This document shows, one piece after another, positions 38,385-50,785 of a stretch of 60,000 nt of DNA; position 1 is the stretch's first letter, and every line of letters begins with the position of its first letter. The position numbers and the translations under genes were made by a program. This stretch comes from Chrysomallon squamiferum. Taxonomy: Eukaryota > Mollusca > Gastropoda > Neomphalida > Peltospiridae. The stretch lies in assembly GCA_012295275.1 (NCBI GenBank), contig CM022665.1, positions 32,252,022-32,312,021 on the forward strand, written 5' to 3'. The notes below the pieces were generated by a model. It saw only the letters and a program-made list of their open reading frames with translations. It was not told the DNA's origin and searched no databases.

Positions 38385-41300
38385 TAATAAATCAAAAGAA
38401 TAAAATAATTTTAAAAAAATAGGCCTTTTTGTACACATAAGTAAAAAAATGAAATTTGTATATTTACAGCAAGAACTCTTGATGTCAGCTACTATATATC
38501 TTTTCAAGTAAATATTTATGAATACAACATCCAGAAACCTGATGAGTACAAAACACTGGCTGAACTGATTAGAGCCAAAGTAAGTATTAACAATATTTCA
38601 GTATTTTGTTTTTCTCTTAGGTTAACAGAACAAATACTGTAGTGGGGTTGGATGGGGAAGAAATAAAGAAGAAAATGCATTGTTCATGCATTGCATACAA
38701 CAAAAATATCAGTTTTTATCCAATTTTTAGACAATGTGCATAATTATGTGAGTTTGTATAAAGCACTTATTTGACAATTATATAGACAAATACACATGCA
38801 TGCATATTTACAAACAATACTAAATATTGCATGTTTAGGCAATAAAACACAATATTCATTAAGTTAATAGATTTTAATAATTTTCAGGCAGTACATTCAT
38901 TCATTCATTCATTGTTTTCTTCCCTACTTTGTTTTCTCTCTAGATAAAAATGGGATTTCCTGGAAGTGAATACTCGGTTGTGTTCAAAGCTTTCAGGTAA
39001 TATGAAGAAAGAAATTAATCTAATCAAATTTCACTTACATCAAAGCTGTTGCTTTGCAGATATCTTAGTTAAAAACAAAATAAACCAATAAAAAGGTAAA
39101 AAGCAGTTACATAATGTGGACATTTATTGCAACTATAGTAGACCATTTAGATGTATAAATTTGTTACAGAGATAAAAAAAGAAATATTTTTCTTGAAATG
39201 AAAGTATTATATAAATCCAAATAAATGTTTATAAATAAAAGTCTTCAAGTATAATATTAAGTTATGATGCCATACTTACACATAATGTGTATTAATAGAA
39301 AACATAGGAAATGTAATAAATCTGAAAATTGAGATGTGGAAAAATGTGTTTGGGTTTATTCAAGTAGGCTTAGGATTATGCTAAAATGCCACTTTTTATA
39401 ATTGGAATGTTTTATAATAAAATGACAGAACAGTACATTCATTCCCATTCCTGTTTTTATTCCATGATTACATGAATCAAAGGCTTTTATATCTGTAGTT
39501 CTTAGTCCTCTATCTGTATTTCAGTAATATTCCAGTTAATGTACATTATAATATTATAATTTAATATAATTGTAAAGAAAACATTTAAAGTTAATATATA
39601 TATATATATATAAATTAAATAATCCATAATCAAATAAATAATTAAAAATAATAGTAATAAAAATAAAAATAAAAATAAAAATAAAAATAAAAGTAAAAGT
39701 AAATAAATAAATAAAATAAAATACAAGACAATGTCAACAATGCACCCCATAAACTGGATCAGATGAAATTATCAGAAAGAGTTAAGTGGTGCAGACAAGC
39801 ATTGTTTACATGATACTTCTTTGATGTATATCATTACATGGGAAATCTGTAGTTATTCTTAGAGACTATACAAAATGCTCAATAAATGGGTAGACAAACC
39901 CCAACAAGATGAATGTTGGTAATTTTGAAACAATTACCACTAGTACACATATCAACAAAATAATCACATGCACACATACGCATGCACATTTGCACACACA
40001 TGCACCCACACACATGCACAAGCACATGCATACACACGTACACACACACGTGTGTGTGTGTCTGTGTATCTGTGTATTATGAACATTCCATGTTATTCTA
40101 AACATGGTCATGAATGTTTGAAATTGTTTTCAGGTCTCCTGGCCTACAGTTCTACTACACTATTCATGTAACCAAACTGCAACCATCTTCTCAAGCAGAA
40201 CTGGATAAAGCTGTACTACCTGAAATAAACAAATCAATACATAGTATTTTCAATACATCTATATTAAACGATTCAGATCTAAAGATAACACATGATGGTA
40301 CATATCTCAACTCTTTTTCTCTCTTTCTACTTATTTTCTCAGCCTTTGTCAGGTACCTGCACTCATTTATCAAAAGGTTCTTGAACTGAATTGCTACTGC
40401 TAACAGTTTCATTTGAAGTAGTTTCCGCTGAGCTTTGGTAGAGCACTGCCATAAGTTTGTTAAAGTAGCTTTGAAAAATTAAGATGTATGGATTTTTATT
40501 TTCTAAGATTTTTATATATGCTTTTGTGTTATATTAAATAAAACATTCACTCATTACGATTTTAATATTAGTTTAACTCTTTCTTTTACTTGTATTTTAA
40601 AACCAGCATTTGCATTTTGTGAAAAAGACGAAACATTGTTCCATGACAGTGTTTTGTTCTGGATGCCAACAATACATAACACAAAACTAACAATCAATTG
40701 CTCATGGACACCTCCAGGCTTTGGTATAAGAACAACAGCGAGATTTTGGTAGGTTTTAGGAAACAACAAAAATCATCATATGGAGATAATTATTGCTAGT
40801 GTTTAAATTGAAGTCTGATTTCCTTATTCTTAACTTTTTTTTATTTTATGTCAATGTTTTTGATTTTTTGCATGTGCAGACAAGATAATTTGACAGATAT
40901 GCAATACCACTGAAATGAAGGCACTGTTGAGGGTCAGATATTTTTTCTGACTTACCAGAATAAGATATTCATTTTTTAATTTATTTTTTTCAGTTTAATT
41001 TCATAACCGTGAATCAATATTTTGGTATACAAACATTAAATCAGTTTCTACAGATCTATTATTTGCAGTTTGAGTTTTTGTTTTAGCAGCAGTAGGTGCA
41101 TTTATTCTTTTAAATTGCAAACATTTAAATTAGTTTACAAATTTTATTTTGAACTGACTAGGGTTTCAATTATTTTCTTATAGATAACTATTTGAACATA
41201 CTGTATTTGCTTTCCTATATGTGGGATAAAAGTTTTAAGAGATTTTTTGCTGCTAACTTATGGTTGTAGTTTAATTAACTTATATTATCAATGTTAACAT

Positions 41301-43280
41301 TAAAAGGTTTAGACGTCATTAATCAGATTATGATTTTTGTTTCTCCTTTTATCTTACCAGCCGACTAGTAACTGAAGGCATGGCAAAATGGGATCCACCC
41401 GATTTAGACAGCTGTAATGATTCTATAGCTGTTCTGGAGCTTAAAATATTACATAATTCTGAAATCACTGAAAGTATGTCTGCATTTCTTTTCAATAATA
41501 CCTTAAATCTTCAAAAATTTCATTTCCAATAATAATGAAAAGAAAATTATATATAATACATGCCCTGTTTTGTTTTGTTAACTAAGAAAAAATATTTTTA
41601 TTCAGTTTTAATGGCATTGATAATATTTTGTAAGGATGAATCCTTAATAGATACTGGATTTGACAGACAAAGTTTAATATTATTAATAATTCTTTTTATT
41701 CTGCTTTTTTCAACTTCACTTTTGTCTGTCTTTTTTGTCGATGTCAGAAAATGCTTTAAATGTGTCACAAGATTTGAAAAGACTTAGTGTGAAAATGGAA
41801 AAACATAATCCTTATCAAGTGAAACTTATAGTGGATATTGCTGAAAACATTTTTAAAATGACAAAGAACACTGATGAGAAAGCAACAACCAATGTTCTTG
41901 ATGCAGTTAATACAATGCTTGATTTTACACCAGAAGCAATTGTTGAATCACAGGAAAAGGATAAAACATCATATAGGTAAGATAAAAATTAAATGTTTAA
42001 CTAAAAAACCCACTCATTTTGATAATTAATAAAATTTCATACTTATTGCTTAAAAAAGATGCAGAAAATAAAAAATACACATACACATGCACATTAAGAG
42101 TTAGTATTAGTTGAAGTTCTGCAATGACTCTTTAATTGAGGTGTGTTGTATCTTTGGTTGTTTTTTTTTGAAAATTGTAAAACCTTTCCTCTGCTGATGC
42201 CTCCCTGTCCCAAAACCCCAACTAATAATAAAAATGAACGATGCAAAAATACTAAATTAAATAATAATGTATGTCTTTACTACAATTTATTATTATTATT
42301 ATTCAAAAATACTGTTTTAATACTATACCAGTAATTAGAACTTATGCATCTTAAGTATTTTTCCTTTCTTAATTATTTCTGTGTGTAATCTAAACAAAAT
42401 AAGAAACAAAATTAAATATTGTATGTTATGTGTGCAAGTATATGTCAGTATGAATTTGTTTTGTGTGAGAGAGGGAGAGAATTTTATTAATAAAAACATT
42501 AAAAGTTACATGGAATGAAAATTATAATATTATAAATAACCAGGATGAGGAAAATCATTATGAAATCTCTAAATTTCAGACTGATTTCTGCAGTTGAATT
42601 TATGGTTAAAAATATACCACTAAAAAAAGGCCCTTTCTTAAATCTTGGCAAAAAGCTATCAGTTGCATGTGTTGAACTTTCAACCGTGGTTGATTCAGGA
42701 ATTGCCTTTTCATCGAAGGAAGTTTCAAACAAGGTGAGAAAAATATATATTTTATTCAAATACTGCTTACTGATAGGATTCCTTATGTGTTTTAACTCTT
42801 TGGATCATGTCCTGTTTTTCTGGTACAGCCAAGAAATGTATTCATTACTGTAGTCGTCATTTTATATCCAATAAATGTTGCACAAGATGTACTGAAGATC
42901 ACTGTTATTTGTAGGCAGATTTAATGTACAGGCAGGCCTCATGACTTGTGTTAATTTAAAAAGGTTTAATCTTAGTGGTAATGCTGCAACTCTGATGATT
43001 CTTTAAATTTACTGTGTCACATCAGGTTATTAGTCTATATCCATGTAATTATTGTAGGTAAAGGTCACAGGCTTTTCCCCTCTAATGTTTGGTAGTTTGT
43101 GTCTGTAGAAATCTTATGTTGTTTCTGGAAATGGGCAAATCAAAACTCATTACATTAATTAACTGTACTGATGCTTAATATAAAGGTCTTCACAGACAGC
43201 ATAATTTGTGGAAGTTTACAAATAAAAAAAAGACATATGTGAACAGAATAATAATAGATTAATATATATATTTCAGTCAC

Positions 43281-43315
<35 letters not shown>

Positions 43316-45720
43316 TTTTTTTATTTATTTATTTATTTATTTTCTGTCTTTGGTATTTACCCATTCTTTGTAGACTTATTGGTAGCTTTTCATTCTTTTG
43401 CTAAAACTTGACTCACTAGATGCAAGCAGTATTCACACAATGACCATCCATTTTTCAACATTGCAAAACTTGATTTAATTTGTTTTTTCTTTGACTGAAA
43501 ATTTGAAATAGTATTATCAGAGAAAATCATATGTTAGACATAAGGCAATAAAATGTTAATTATCAAATGTGAAGTCATAGTTTGCATCTGAGAAGAAATG
43601 AAAAACTGACAATGCTTGTTCCTATTCATGAAACCTTTCTTCTAAATGAACATAAAATTTGTAAATGAACATACATCTACTGTTACACTTTCATGATGGT
43701 GTTCATTTAGCAAACATTTAATGTTGTAACTGGAATTTCTCAGATACTGCTTTCTGATTTTGTTAGTTTTACTTTACCCAAAATGAAGTAAATCAGTTAA
43801 GTCTTTTGCAGAATCAAACACAAGTGTGTTTGTAGATAATATAAGCTGACAGGCCATGGTAGCAAATCATACCTGACTAATTAGTTAACAGAAAAAATTA
43901 GTTAAAAAGCTTTTTGAAATAGGTATAATTATTAATTACTACATTATTTTAGGTAACTAACCTTATATATGTGCATAAATTGTATTTGTGACCTGGTAGC
44001 ATAACACATTCATGCACATGTGCACAGCTTAGATGGAACACTTGTTTGAGGATTATTCCTCTTCAGTGCCATATCCTGTGAACAGCACTGACTTGTGGGC
44101 CCAAAAATATAAAAGATCCATTGCTGCAGCCCATGTAATAGTGCTAGTATTGTTTCTTAAAATGAACATATGTTGTCATTTGTTGGTTATCAGTTTTTGT
44201 TCTGCATCTTTGTATATTTATATGTATTATATTTATATCAGCATAGACATAGATACTTGTTTTTGGAATTACTATCTGAATTATTAATTGTTTGGGAGTT
44301 TGTTATATTTAAGTATGGACAAAGTAAAGAAAAATTAACAGTTTGTTTCTTCTTTTTTTTCTTTTAATTTCTGAATAAATGAATTTGAATATTAGTCTAA
44401 TAAATATTTTATAATTAAACATGTATCTGTGGCAGATTGATTTGTTTTAGCATTTATGGATTACAGCTGAGTGAGTTTTAAGCTGGATTTGTTTTGTTTT
44501 TTCTCACTTCAGATTCAGATCACCAATCCTAAAACAACACCTACTGATGATATGTCACTGGCCCTAGTTCTTCCAGACAAAATGTTTAAATCTTTAAATA
44601 CAAGTACTAAAAAGAAGATGAAAAGAATTGGATTCACTATTTACCATGATGCTATTCTCTTTGCTGTGAGAATTTTTTTTATCTTAGCCAAACAAACAGT
44701 GAAAAACAAATAAATTGTTACTAAAGAAACTCACAACTGTTAATCATACTACATCAAAGTAAAGATGATCTTGATATAAATAAAACTTTGGGAAGGCCAA
44801 CAAAAAGATCACCAAAATGTTAACTTAAAAGTTCTCTTAGTGTATTTTATTATGTTTTATTACAATTTATTTATTTCAATTTATTTATTTATTTATTTAT
44901 TCTTCAGGATCCAGAGACTCTGAAGCAAAATGATTCAACAAATATAACCACACAGATTAATAGTAGAATTATTTCAGCAACCATACCAAACATTAGTCTT
45001 GAGAATCTTGAGTATCCCATTGTTATTTCTTTTCCACACCTAAAACAGGTAAATAGAAAGTGAAGCATGCATCATGATAACAGATTTAATCAATTTATGC
45101 TGATGCATTTAGTGATAAAAACTATCATTTAAAAAGAGTTTTCTTTTATTTTCACATTGATGGGGCATCCAAACCAAAAATGTGAAACTTAAATGATGAT
45201 TAATCGAACTTTATCCCTGCTGTCAAGCAAGGCAAAGATAATGCAATTAAATGAAATTTATCTAATGCTAAAGATATGTACTAACTAATCAAATTACAAA
45301 TTCCTACTGGACAAAATGTTTTTGGTTCTGCTCTTAGAAGATATTAAATAGTGATTTGTCAGGGATTCAGGGTGGTAAGAAATAGGCTGAAACTTTAATC
45401 TGCAAGAGTGAGAAAAACAGGAAGAATATCTGAGGCAATCAGAAAAGGTAACTGTATATCTGAATGACCCTTTACTGGCTATGTTAATTTTAATACTTTA
45501 TTCCTTCTGGTGATTGTTTGCAAAAAAAAAAAATTAAAAAAAAAAATTAAAAAACAAATTCTGTTTGAAGCTTTTATATAATGTAAAAAAAATTAAATAA
45601 TAATAAAAAAATCTTAATTATAATTTTTCACTGTTTCTTTTTTTCTCATATTACCATTTTATTTTTTGCTTACATTTTAAAAATATGTATAAAAAGAATT
45701 GAGGTGTTATATTTAGATAA

Positions 45721-45799
<79 letters not shown>

Positions 45800-48700
45800 T
45801 TATTTTATTATTGATTGTTTTAAGTTATTTTTAAAATAATATTTTCTTACAAATTTATTTATTTTTAATTAGGATGCTAGAAATCCTCATTGTATGTTCT
45901 GGAAATACAACCCAGAAAATGATGCCTGGGGATGGGCTGATGATGGTTGTACAGTTAACATAACAAAAGCTAACTATACCCAGTGTACTTGTGACCATTT
46001 GACAAATTTTGCACTCATAATGGTTAGTAAGTTGCCTGTGTTTTTGTCTGCCATTTGGTTTTGTTTTATTACTTAAATAATAAAAACAAATAAAAATAAA
46101 TGGATAAATAAATTAAGTTGTTACTATGTTGTTACTTTAAATTTTATTATTAGTTTTTATTTATTTTATGAATTATTTTCTTTTTATATATTTATTTATG
46201 TATGTAAATGAAATGAAGGGCTTTTTAAAATGGTTTAATGTCAGTAATAAGGAGCTAGATGTAGCTCATTGGATAGTATGCAATCTAAGCTCTTGTGAGT
46301 TTCAAGATCAGTCCTCCATAGTTCATCACATAAACTGTTTCAAATTTCCATAACCTCCTTAACAGTGGGAGATCCAGGTAAAAGATCCCTTGCTGCTAAT
46401 CATCATTATGCAAGAAGCATATAACTTTTAGTATAAACATTGTGAGGGTTTGTTAAAACAAATAATTTTTCATTCATTCCTTCATACCAGTCTACAAAAA
46501 TATTAAATATAATTTTATCATCTCTGTAATGACAGACTGAATTTTAAAATTTGTTCTCTGCCTTTTTTTTCTTTTTCTCCAGGATATCTATCCACACAAA
46601 CCAGTACTGACTGAATTGGACAAGAAAGCACTTTCAGCCATTTCATACATTGGTTGTGGTCTTTCACTTTCGGCTCTCATTTTCACAATATTAACTTACT
46701 TAATGTTCAGGTAAATAAAAAATAAAAAACTGCTTCTGTGGATCTTGCAAATGAATCAGACCTTTGAGGCTTACTTTTGGGCTGTTTTTTCGTTTGACCA
46801 GTGGTCAGTAATAGGTTGTTTTTTTTGTCTGAAGAGAGATACACATTACTATAATTGTTGACATTTTAGAGACACTCTACAGATAAGAGCATTTAGCATT
46901 GAAGTCATGCTGAATTTAAGAAGCAGTTTGTCTTGAAACCACATATTTGAACATTGTACATCCTTTGTAGTACACTGTGTGAAGGCCAAAATATATATAA
47001 TATATTTTGTTATTCTAAATAATGAGCAAAGTTAGAGTGAAACTTTTTCCTTCTGCATAATGATTGTGGTTTTTTAAAAATATTATTTAAAAACAATAAT
47101 GACTTTTTAACCTTTTTTCATTTTATTTTTTAGGAGGCTACGTCGAGACATTCCTTCCAAAATTTTAATAAATCTTTGTTTTGCTCTCTTTAATACAAAT
47201 CTCATTTTTGTTGCCGGAATGCAGGATTACACATTTCATGACTTAATAGCATGCAAGGTAAGTCATTTAAGTTAAATAATTTTCAGTGATGCTTTCCAAA
47301 AGTACAAAAATAATTTTGTAAAACTGAATAAAGACAAAATAAAATCAAGCATATTATTTTTTAACCTTTGGTATGACTTTCAAATGATCTAAAACTCTAT
47401 TTACAAAATGAAATCAAAATATAGAAAATAACCATTCATACATCTTCTTGGTAAATAATTATATATAGTTCAGTTTATTATCAGTAGCTATTGGCCATCA
47501 GAAATAAATAAAATCATACTTAAAATCAAACATAAAATTTGTTCAGATTATTTGTTTATAGGTATTGTTTAATACATCTGACCAGTGTACATATTGTATT
47601 TTATTAGGTTGTGGCTGTACTGATGCATTATTTTCTACTCTCATCATTGACATGGATGGCAGTAGAGGCAGTCAATATGTACCTATCTCTAGTTATTGTT
47701 TTTAAATTAGGAACTCAACATTTCTTAGTCAAGTGTATGATTATTGGATGGGGTAGGTATTCCAGTCACATACTATAATATACAAAATCCGTATGGTATG
47801 CTTACATGTGCACACATACTTTGTGACACATTAATAAGTAGACAAAAGTAGATGTATATTGCAGAGAGGTCACAATATGTTGTTTTCTTGTTGGACCATT
47901 TAGTCAGTTTTATAAACAATATTTGATATTTTTATTAGATGTGAATTTATAAAAATTAACCAGATATTATATGTAATAATAATATAAGCATGGACATCTC
48001 TTAATGATTAGCAGCAAGGAATCTTTAATGTGTAATAGCCAGCAAAGTACATACTATTGTCCTTAAGAAGCTGTGATGGGATATTGGAAATAGCCCACTG
48101 AATACATAATGCAGTATTGATCATGGGATCCAACACATCTCACATCAACAGTCTTTATCAGTATTTCCCTGACTCATTTCTAAAAATGTTTAAAACTAGT
48201 GAGATTAACAGTTAAAACATTCTGGCCACGTCTAATGTGATCATTGAAAACCAGTGTATAGCATATCAAAATCTTATCTGTTACTCACGTCAAATTACTG
48301 AGTTCTTATGATTTCAGGTGCACCATTGATAATTGTTTTGATTACATTGTTTAATGGAATTGATAGCTACGGATTTCTTGGATCAGGAATGTAAGCCAAC
48401 CTATCAACCTCACAATTTTCTCTATTTCATTCTTTTGATTCACCATGTAATTTGTCATTGCATTATCTTTTACTAAACACTTATACAAAGCTAACTGAAA
48501 CATGGTCAACCAAGGTGTAATTGTTATCATACTCTTAAGATTAGATAATCAGGGTTAACTGGATAGACAACTACTCACTAATTCCTACAGTTTTATTACA
48601 ACAATTGCCAGCATGCAGTGATGTGAGAATTCAACAAAATAATAAACAATAATACTCATTAGCTTTACTTAGCATTAAAAACCAAAAGGTTTCTGACATG

Positions 48701-50448
48701 CATGTGAGCATGTTTTCATAGCCACTTCAAACATATAGTTATCTACAAGTTGAAGTATTTTTATTATAAGTACAATTCTGATATGTCTGTCTTAGTCAAT
48801 GTGAGAAAAAATTAAAGTTACGGAATTTCACATGTTCCAGAAAATCAAATTCTTTGTCAGTTATTCAGTGTAGATCATTGCCCCATCTTCGGTGTGGTGT
48901 TTCACTAAAGTGTAATATGTTTATGTTGCAACAGACACTTGGCTGCCTATTGTAGAAATGTAAATATTTTGACATATCAAGGTTATGTACCACAAATTAA
49001 ATTAAATCATACACAAAACACCCCAAAATAATTTTAATAATATATTTGTTGAGGATAAAATGGACAGTTTTTTACCTCTCTAACCTATAGCATAGATAAT
49101 AAAACAGAAATTTATGAACTTGGAAATTATAAATAAATAATTTTTAAATTTTGTATTTTATTTTATATTTTCAGCTGTTGGTTAGTTAACCCCTTTTTCT
49201 ACTATTCTTTCCTGGCTCCAGTGGCATTCATCCTTTTGATGAATTGTATTGCTTTTGGTATGGTTCTGCGTGAGCTGTTTGGAGTGGCTGTTCACAAAAG
49301 TACCAATACATCTCTCAAGGTGTCTACATTACAGCGTCTCCGTGGTGCTGTTGTCATTATTGTCCTGCTTGGACTTACCTATATGTTTGCCATCTTTGCC
49401 ATTGACCAGGCCAGTGTTGTCTTCTACTACCTTTTTGCCATTTTCAATTCACTTCAGGGTGTGTTCATATTTATATTTTATTGTGTACTCAAAAAGGATG
49501 CACTGAATGCATGGAAAAGAAAACTAGGGTTTGGTGAACCTGAGGCAGATGAATATTATTATGCAACATCATTTGCTACTAAAGGTAATATAATTTACAT
49601 TTATATTATTATAAAAATAAAAAAGTAAAGGAAAAAAAGGAACACATAAACAGACACACACAAATGAAATGATTTAAACTAAAATACAGTGAATAAGTGT
49701 ACAATAATTAGTTATATAGTATGTCATCTATGACACTAAGCCACAGCTGAGGTGATGGATGCTGCTGACATGGTGGACACCACTGACATGGATGTTGTCA
49801 GTATAGTGGTCATTGCTGATATAATCCCAGCCAATGTCATATTCACCACTGCTTAACAGTCTTTTATCAGAATATTTTGAAACATACAGGTAAACACACA
49901 TTTGCTTTTATTTAGATAGACACATCTGTGTATGAAGAGACCATGTGAATCAAAATTGTGTTAGTGACCTGGGTTATCCATCATATTATGAGCAGCCTGG
50001 GATTGGAAGGGAGATGTTAGTGATCCTGGGTGGTTGTAGTGTTTGTACTGTCATTAATAGGCATATACAGTCTTTACCATTAAAACAAATTCTGCTGATA
50101 AAAACAGTGGGACTTGTAAAATGTTGCTAAGTCTCTATTTTATCAACTTTTGAGAGTATGTTAGTTGTACAGTAATTAGTGAAAAAATTGTTAAATTAAG
50201 TCTTATTAATTAACAGTTGGTCATCAAAGCAAAATAAATAGTTAAATGAATAAACATAAAATAAAAAAATTAATATATATATTTAAAATAGCAAGTATTG
50301 CAGTAATAACAATAGGGTATGTCTGATAGTAAAATAAAGTTAAGACATTTATTGAATTTTGATACTGGATAAAAAATATTCTTCTTAGTAATTCATCTGA
50401 TATTTTCCTGTAAAATAAGTAACAGACACATCTATGTATTGAATCTTA

Positions 50449-50497
<49 letters not shown>

Positions 50498-50785
50498 ATA
50501 ATATGTATGATTTCATGTGTGTGTGTTTGTGTATGTATGTATGTGTGTGTGTATATATATATACACACACACACATATACATATACATACATACATACAT
50601 ACACAGGTAAGACAAAGACAAAACAATCAGATATTGATTTGGACCTAAATAAGAGACCAGTAACATCAACCATGTCAATGGATGAAAGTACTAGTAGGAG
50701 ACCACTATCAGTAGATGAAACTCCTCTTAAGAGGCCAGTGTCATCAATATCAGCACAGCCTTCTATTGATCCAAGTTCAAAATAA
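30350..50785 (+). CDS. adhesion GPCR (class B2), LRR-Ly6/uPAR-SEA-HormR-GAIN, receptor B
   Basis: Twenty-four coding exons, 1,138 codons: 30350-30558, 30989-31060, 32296-32367, 34435-34506, 35176-35253, 35935-36077, 36524-36636, 37357-37546, 38470-38579, 38944-38996, 40134-40297, 40607-40748, 41361-41473, 41748-41976, 42580-42733, 44513-44665, 44908-45048, 45873-46022, 46583-46710, 47134-47257, 47608-47752, 48318-48390, 49175-49584, 50607-50785. All introns are GT-AG, and all 23 intron phases equal those of receptor A. Exons 2-5, 7 and 19-21 are also identical in length. Codon use is far more AT-rich than in receptor A and CpG is almost absent. The role is inferred as in receptor A: a self-cleaving adhesion receptor, ligand unknown. 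The least certain edges are exons 15 and 24. Confidence 0.85.
32933..34393. mobile_element. 1.46-kb fold-back (long inverted repeat) element in intron 3 of receptor B
   Basis: The left arm 32933-33524 and right arm 33810-34393 are near-perfect reverse complements around a 285-bp centre. The ends read GGGTCATTCCGTGTCAAATC and the complement of GGGTCATTCCATGTCAAATC. AAAA lies on both sides and could be a short target duplication, but the flanks are A-rich. The centre holds a third partial copy of arm sequence (33563-33622, like 33361-33420). No transposase frame is present, so it is a non-autonomous DNA element. It ends 41 bp before the exon 4 acceptor. Confidence 0.85.
36524..37546 (+). CDS. 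receptor B exons 7-8: Ly6/uPAR (three-finger) domain
   Basis: Residues about 216-316. It opens CFKCFGELTNGKC, has RGC in the middle, and closes CTYCCIGDLCND, the typical LU ending with CC and CN. Twelve cysteines align one-to-one with receptor A. Exon 8 ends T-gtaggt, the only donor there that keeps the next exon open. Confidence 0.75.
38470..40297 (+). CDS. receptor B exons 9-11: SEA-like domain
   Basis: Residues about 317-425. The VSYYISFQVNIYEYN strand, a KTLAELIRAKI helix, then SPGLQFYYTIHVTKL and a following helix (ELDKAVLPEINKSIHSIF) mirror receptor A's SEA-like region. No SEA cleavage turn was seen. The fold assignment is by pattern only. Confidence 0.5.
40607..41473 (+). CDS. receptor B exons 12-13: hormone-receptor (HormR) domain
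   Basis: FAFCEKDE, LFWMPT, INCSWTPPG, ARFC and MAKWDPPDLDSCN keep the four cysteines and W-D...C ending of the family. The junction splits the third cysteine codon, as in receptor A. The canonical WP motif is WMP here. Confidence 0.7.
41748..46022 (+). CDS. receptor B exons 14-18: GAIN domain and GPS
   Basis: Residues about 511-786. The helical part lies in exons 14-15, the sandwich part in exons 16-17 (NSRIISATIPNI, PIVISFPHLKQ), and the GPS in exon 18: CMFW, GCTV, CTCDHLTNFALIM. Cleavage is predicted between Leu779 and Thr780. For exon 15 an in-frame acceptor also exists at about 42543. The downstream one (42580) is preferred because it aligns with receptor A at the RL start. The threonine-rich insert of receptor A is missing. 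Confidence 0.8.
43280..43340. repeat. (TTTA)n microsatellite in intron 15 of receptor B
   Basis: ATTT units with one interruption near 43320. Confidence 0.85.
44070..44165 (+). mobile_element. degenerate SINE remnant, intron 15 of receptor B
   Basis: ATAAAAGATCCATTGCTGC followed by CCCATGTAATAGTG resembles the core of a tRNA-derived SINE I recall from molluscs. The family name cannot be checked here. Confidence 0.4.
45727..45796. repeat. (TA)n microsatellite before the GPS exon of receptor B
   Basis: Uninterrupted TA run of about 70 bp, ending about 77 bp before the exon 18 acceptor. Confidence 0.9.
46243..46430 (+). mobile_element. tRNA-derived SINE-like element, intron 18 of receptor B
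   Basis: A tRNA-like head has an A-box match (TAGCTCATTGG, about 46264) and a decayed B-box (GTTTCAAGATC, about 46298). The shared core AAAGATCCCTTGCTGCTAAT follows at 46381-46400. The same core recurs at about 44111 and, inverted, at about 48007. Confidence 0.5.
46583..49584 (+). CDS. receptor B exons 19-23: seven-transmembrane domain
   Basis: Residues about 787-1079. TM1 is ISYIGCGLSLSALIFTIL, TM2 KILINLCFALFNTNLIFV, TM3 LMHYFLLSSLTWMAVEAVNM. TM4 is in exon 22. Exon 23 has CWLVNP in loop 2, TM5, TM6 (LRGAVVIIVLLGLTYMFAIF) and TM7 (FYYLFAIFNSLQGVFIFIFY). The loop cysteines (IACK and CWL) are kept. Exon lengths 128, 124 and 145 equal those of receptor A, and this is the most conserved part of the pair. 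Confidence 0.9.
48005..48150 (-). mobile_element. inverted SINE remnant, intron 21 of receptor B
   Basis: The complement of 48007-48026 reads like AAAGATTCCTTGCTGCTAAT, the core seen at 46381. The rest is too degraded to place ends. Confidence 0.4.
50456..50606. repeat. (CA)n, (GT)n, (CATA)n compound repeat before the last exon of receptor B
   Basis: A (CA)n run at 50456-50494 is followed by GT, TA, CA and CATA units up to the exon 24 acceptor. The two halves are partly self-complementary. Confidence 0.85.
50607..50785 (+). CDS. receptor B exon 24: cytoplasmic tail
   Basis: Residues about 1080-1138. The tail has three similar basic-proline-serine blocks (KRPVTSTMSMDES, RRPLSVDETP, KRPVSSISA) and ends PSSK. 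It lacks the PDZ-type end and the Gly/Ser tail of receptor A. The acceptor follows a (CATA)n/CA repeat rather than a pyrimidine tract and overlaps a donor-like CAGGTAAGA, so this edge is less certain than the others. Confidence 0.65.

Noticed and set aside
42543-42579. Upstream acceptor for receptor B exon 15 adding 36 bp in frame
   Set aside because: It is open, but the paralogue aligns with the downstream acceptor at 42580. Kept only as a possible alternative site.
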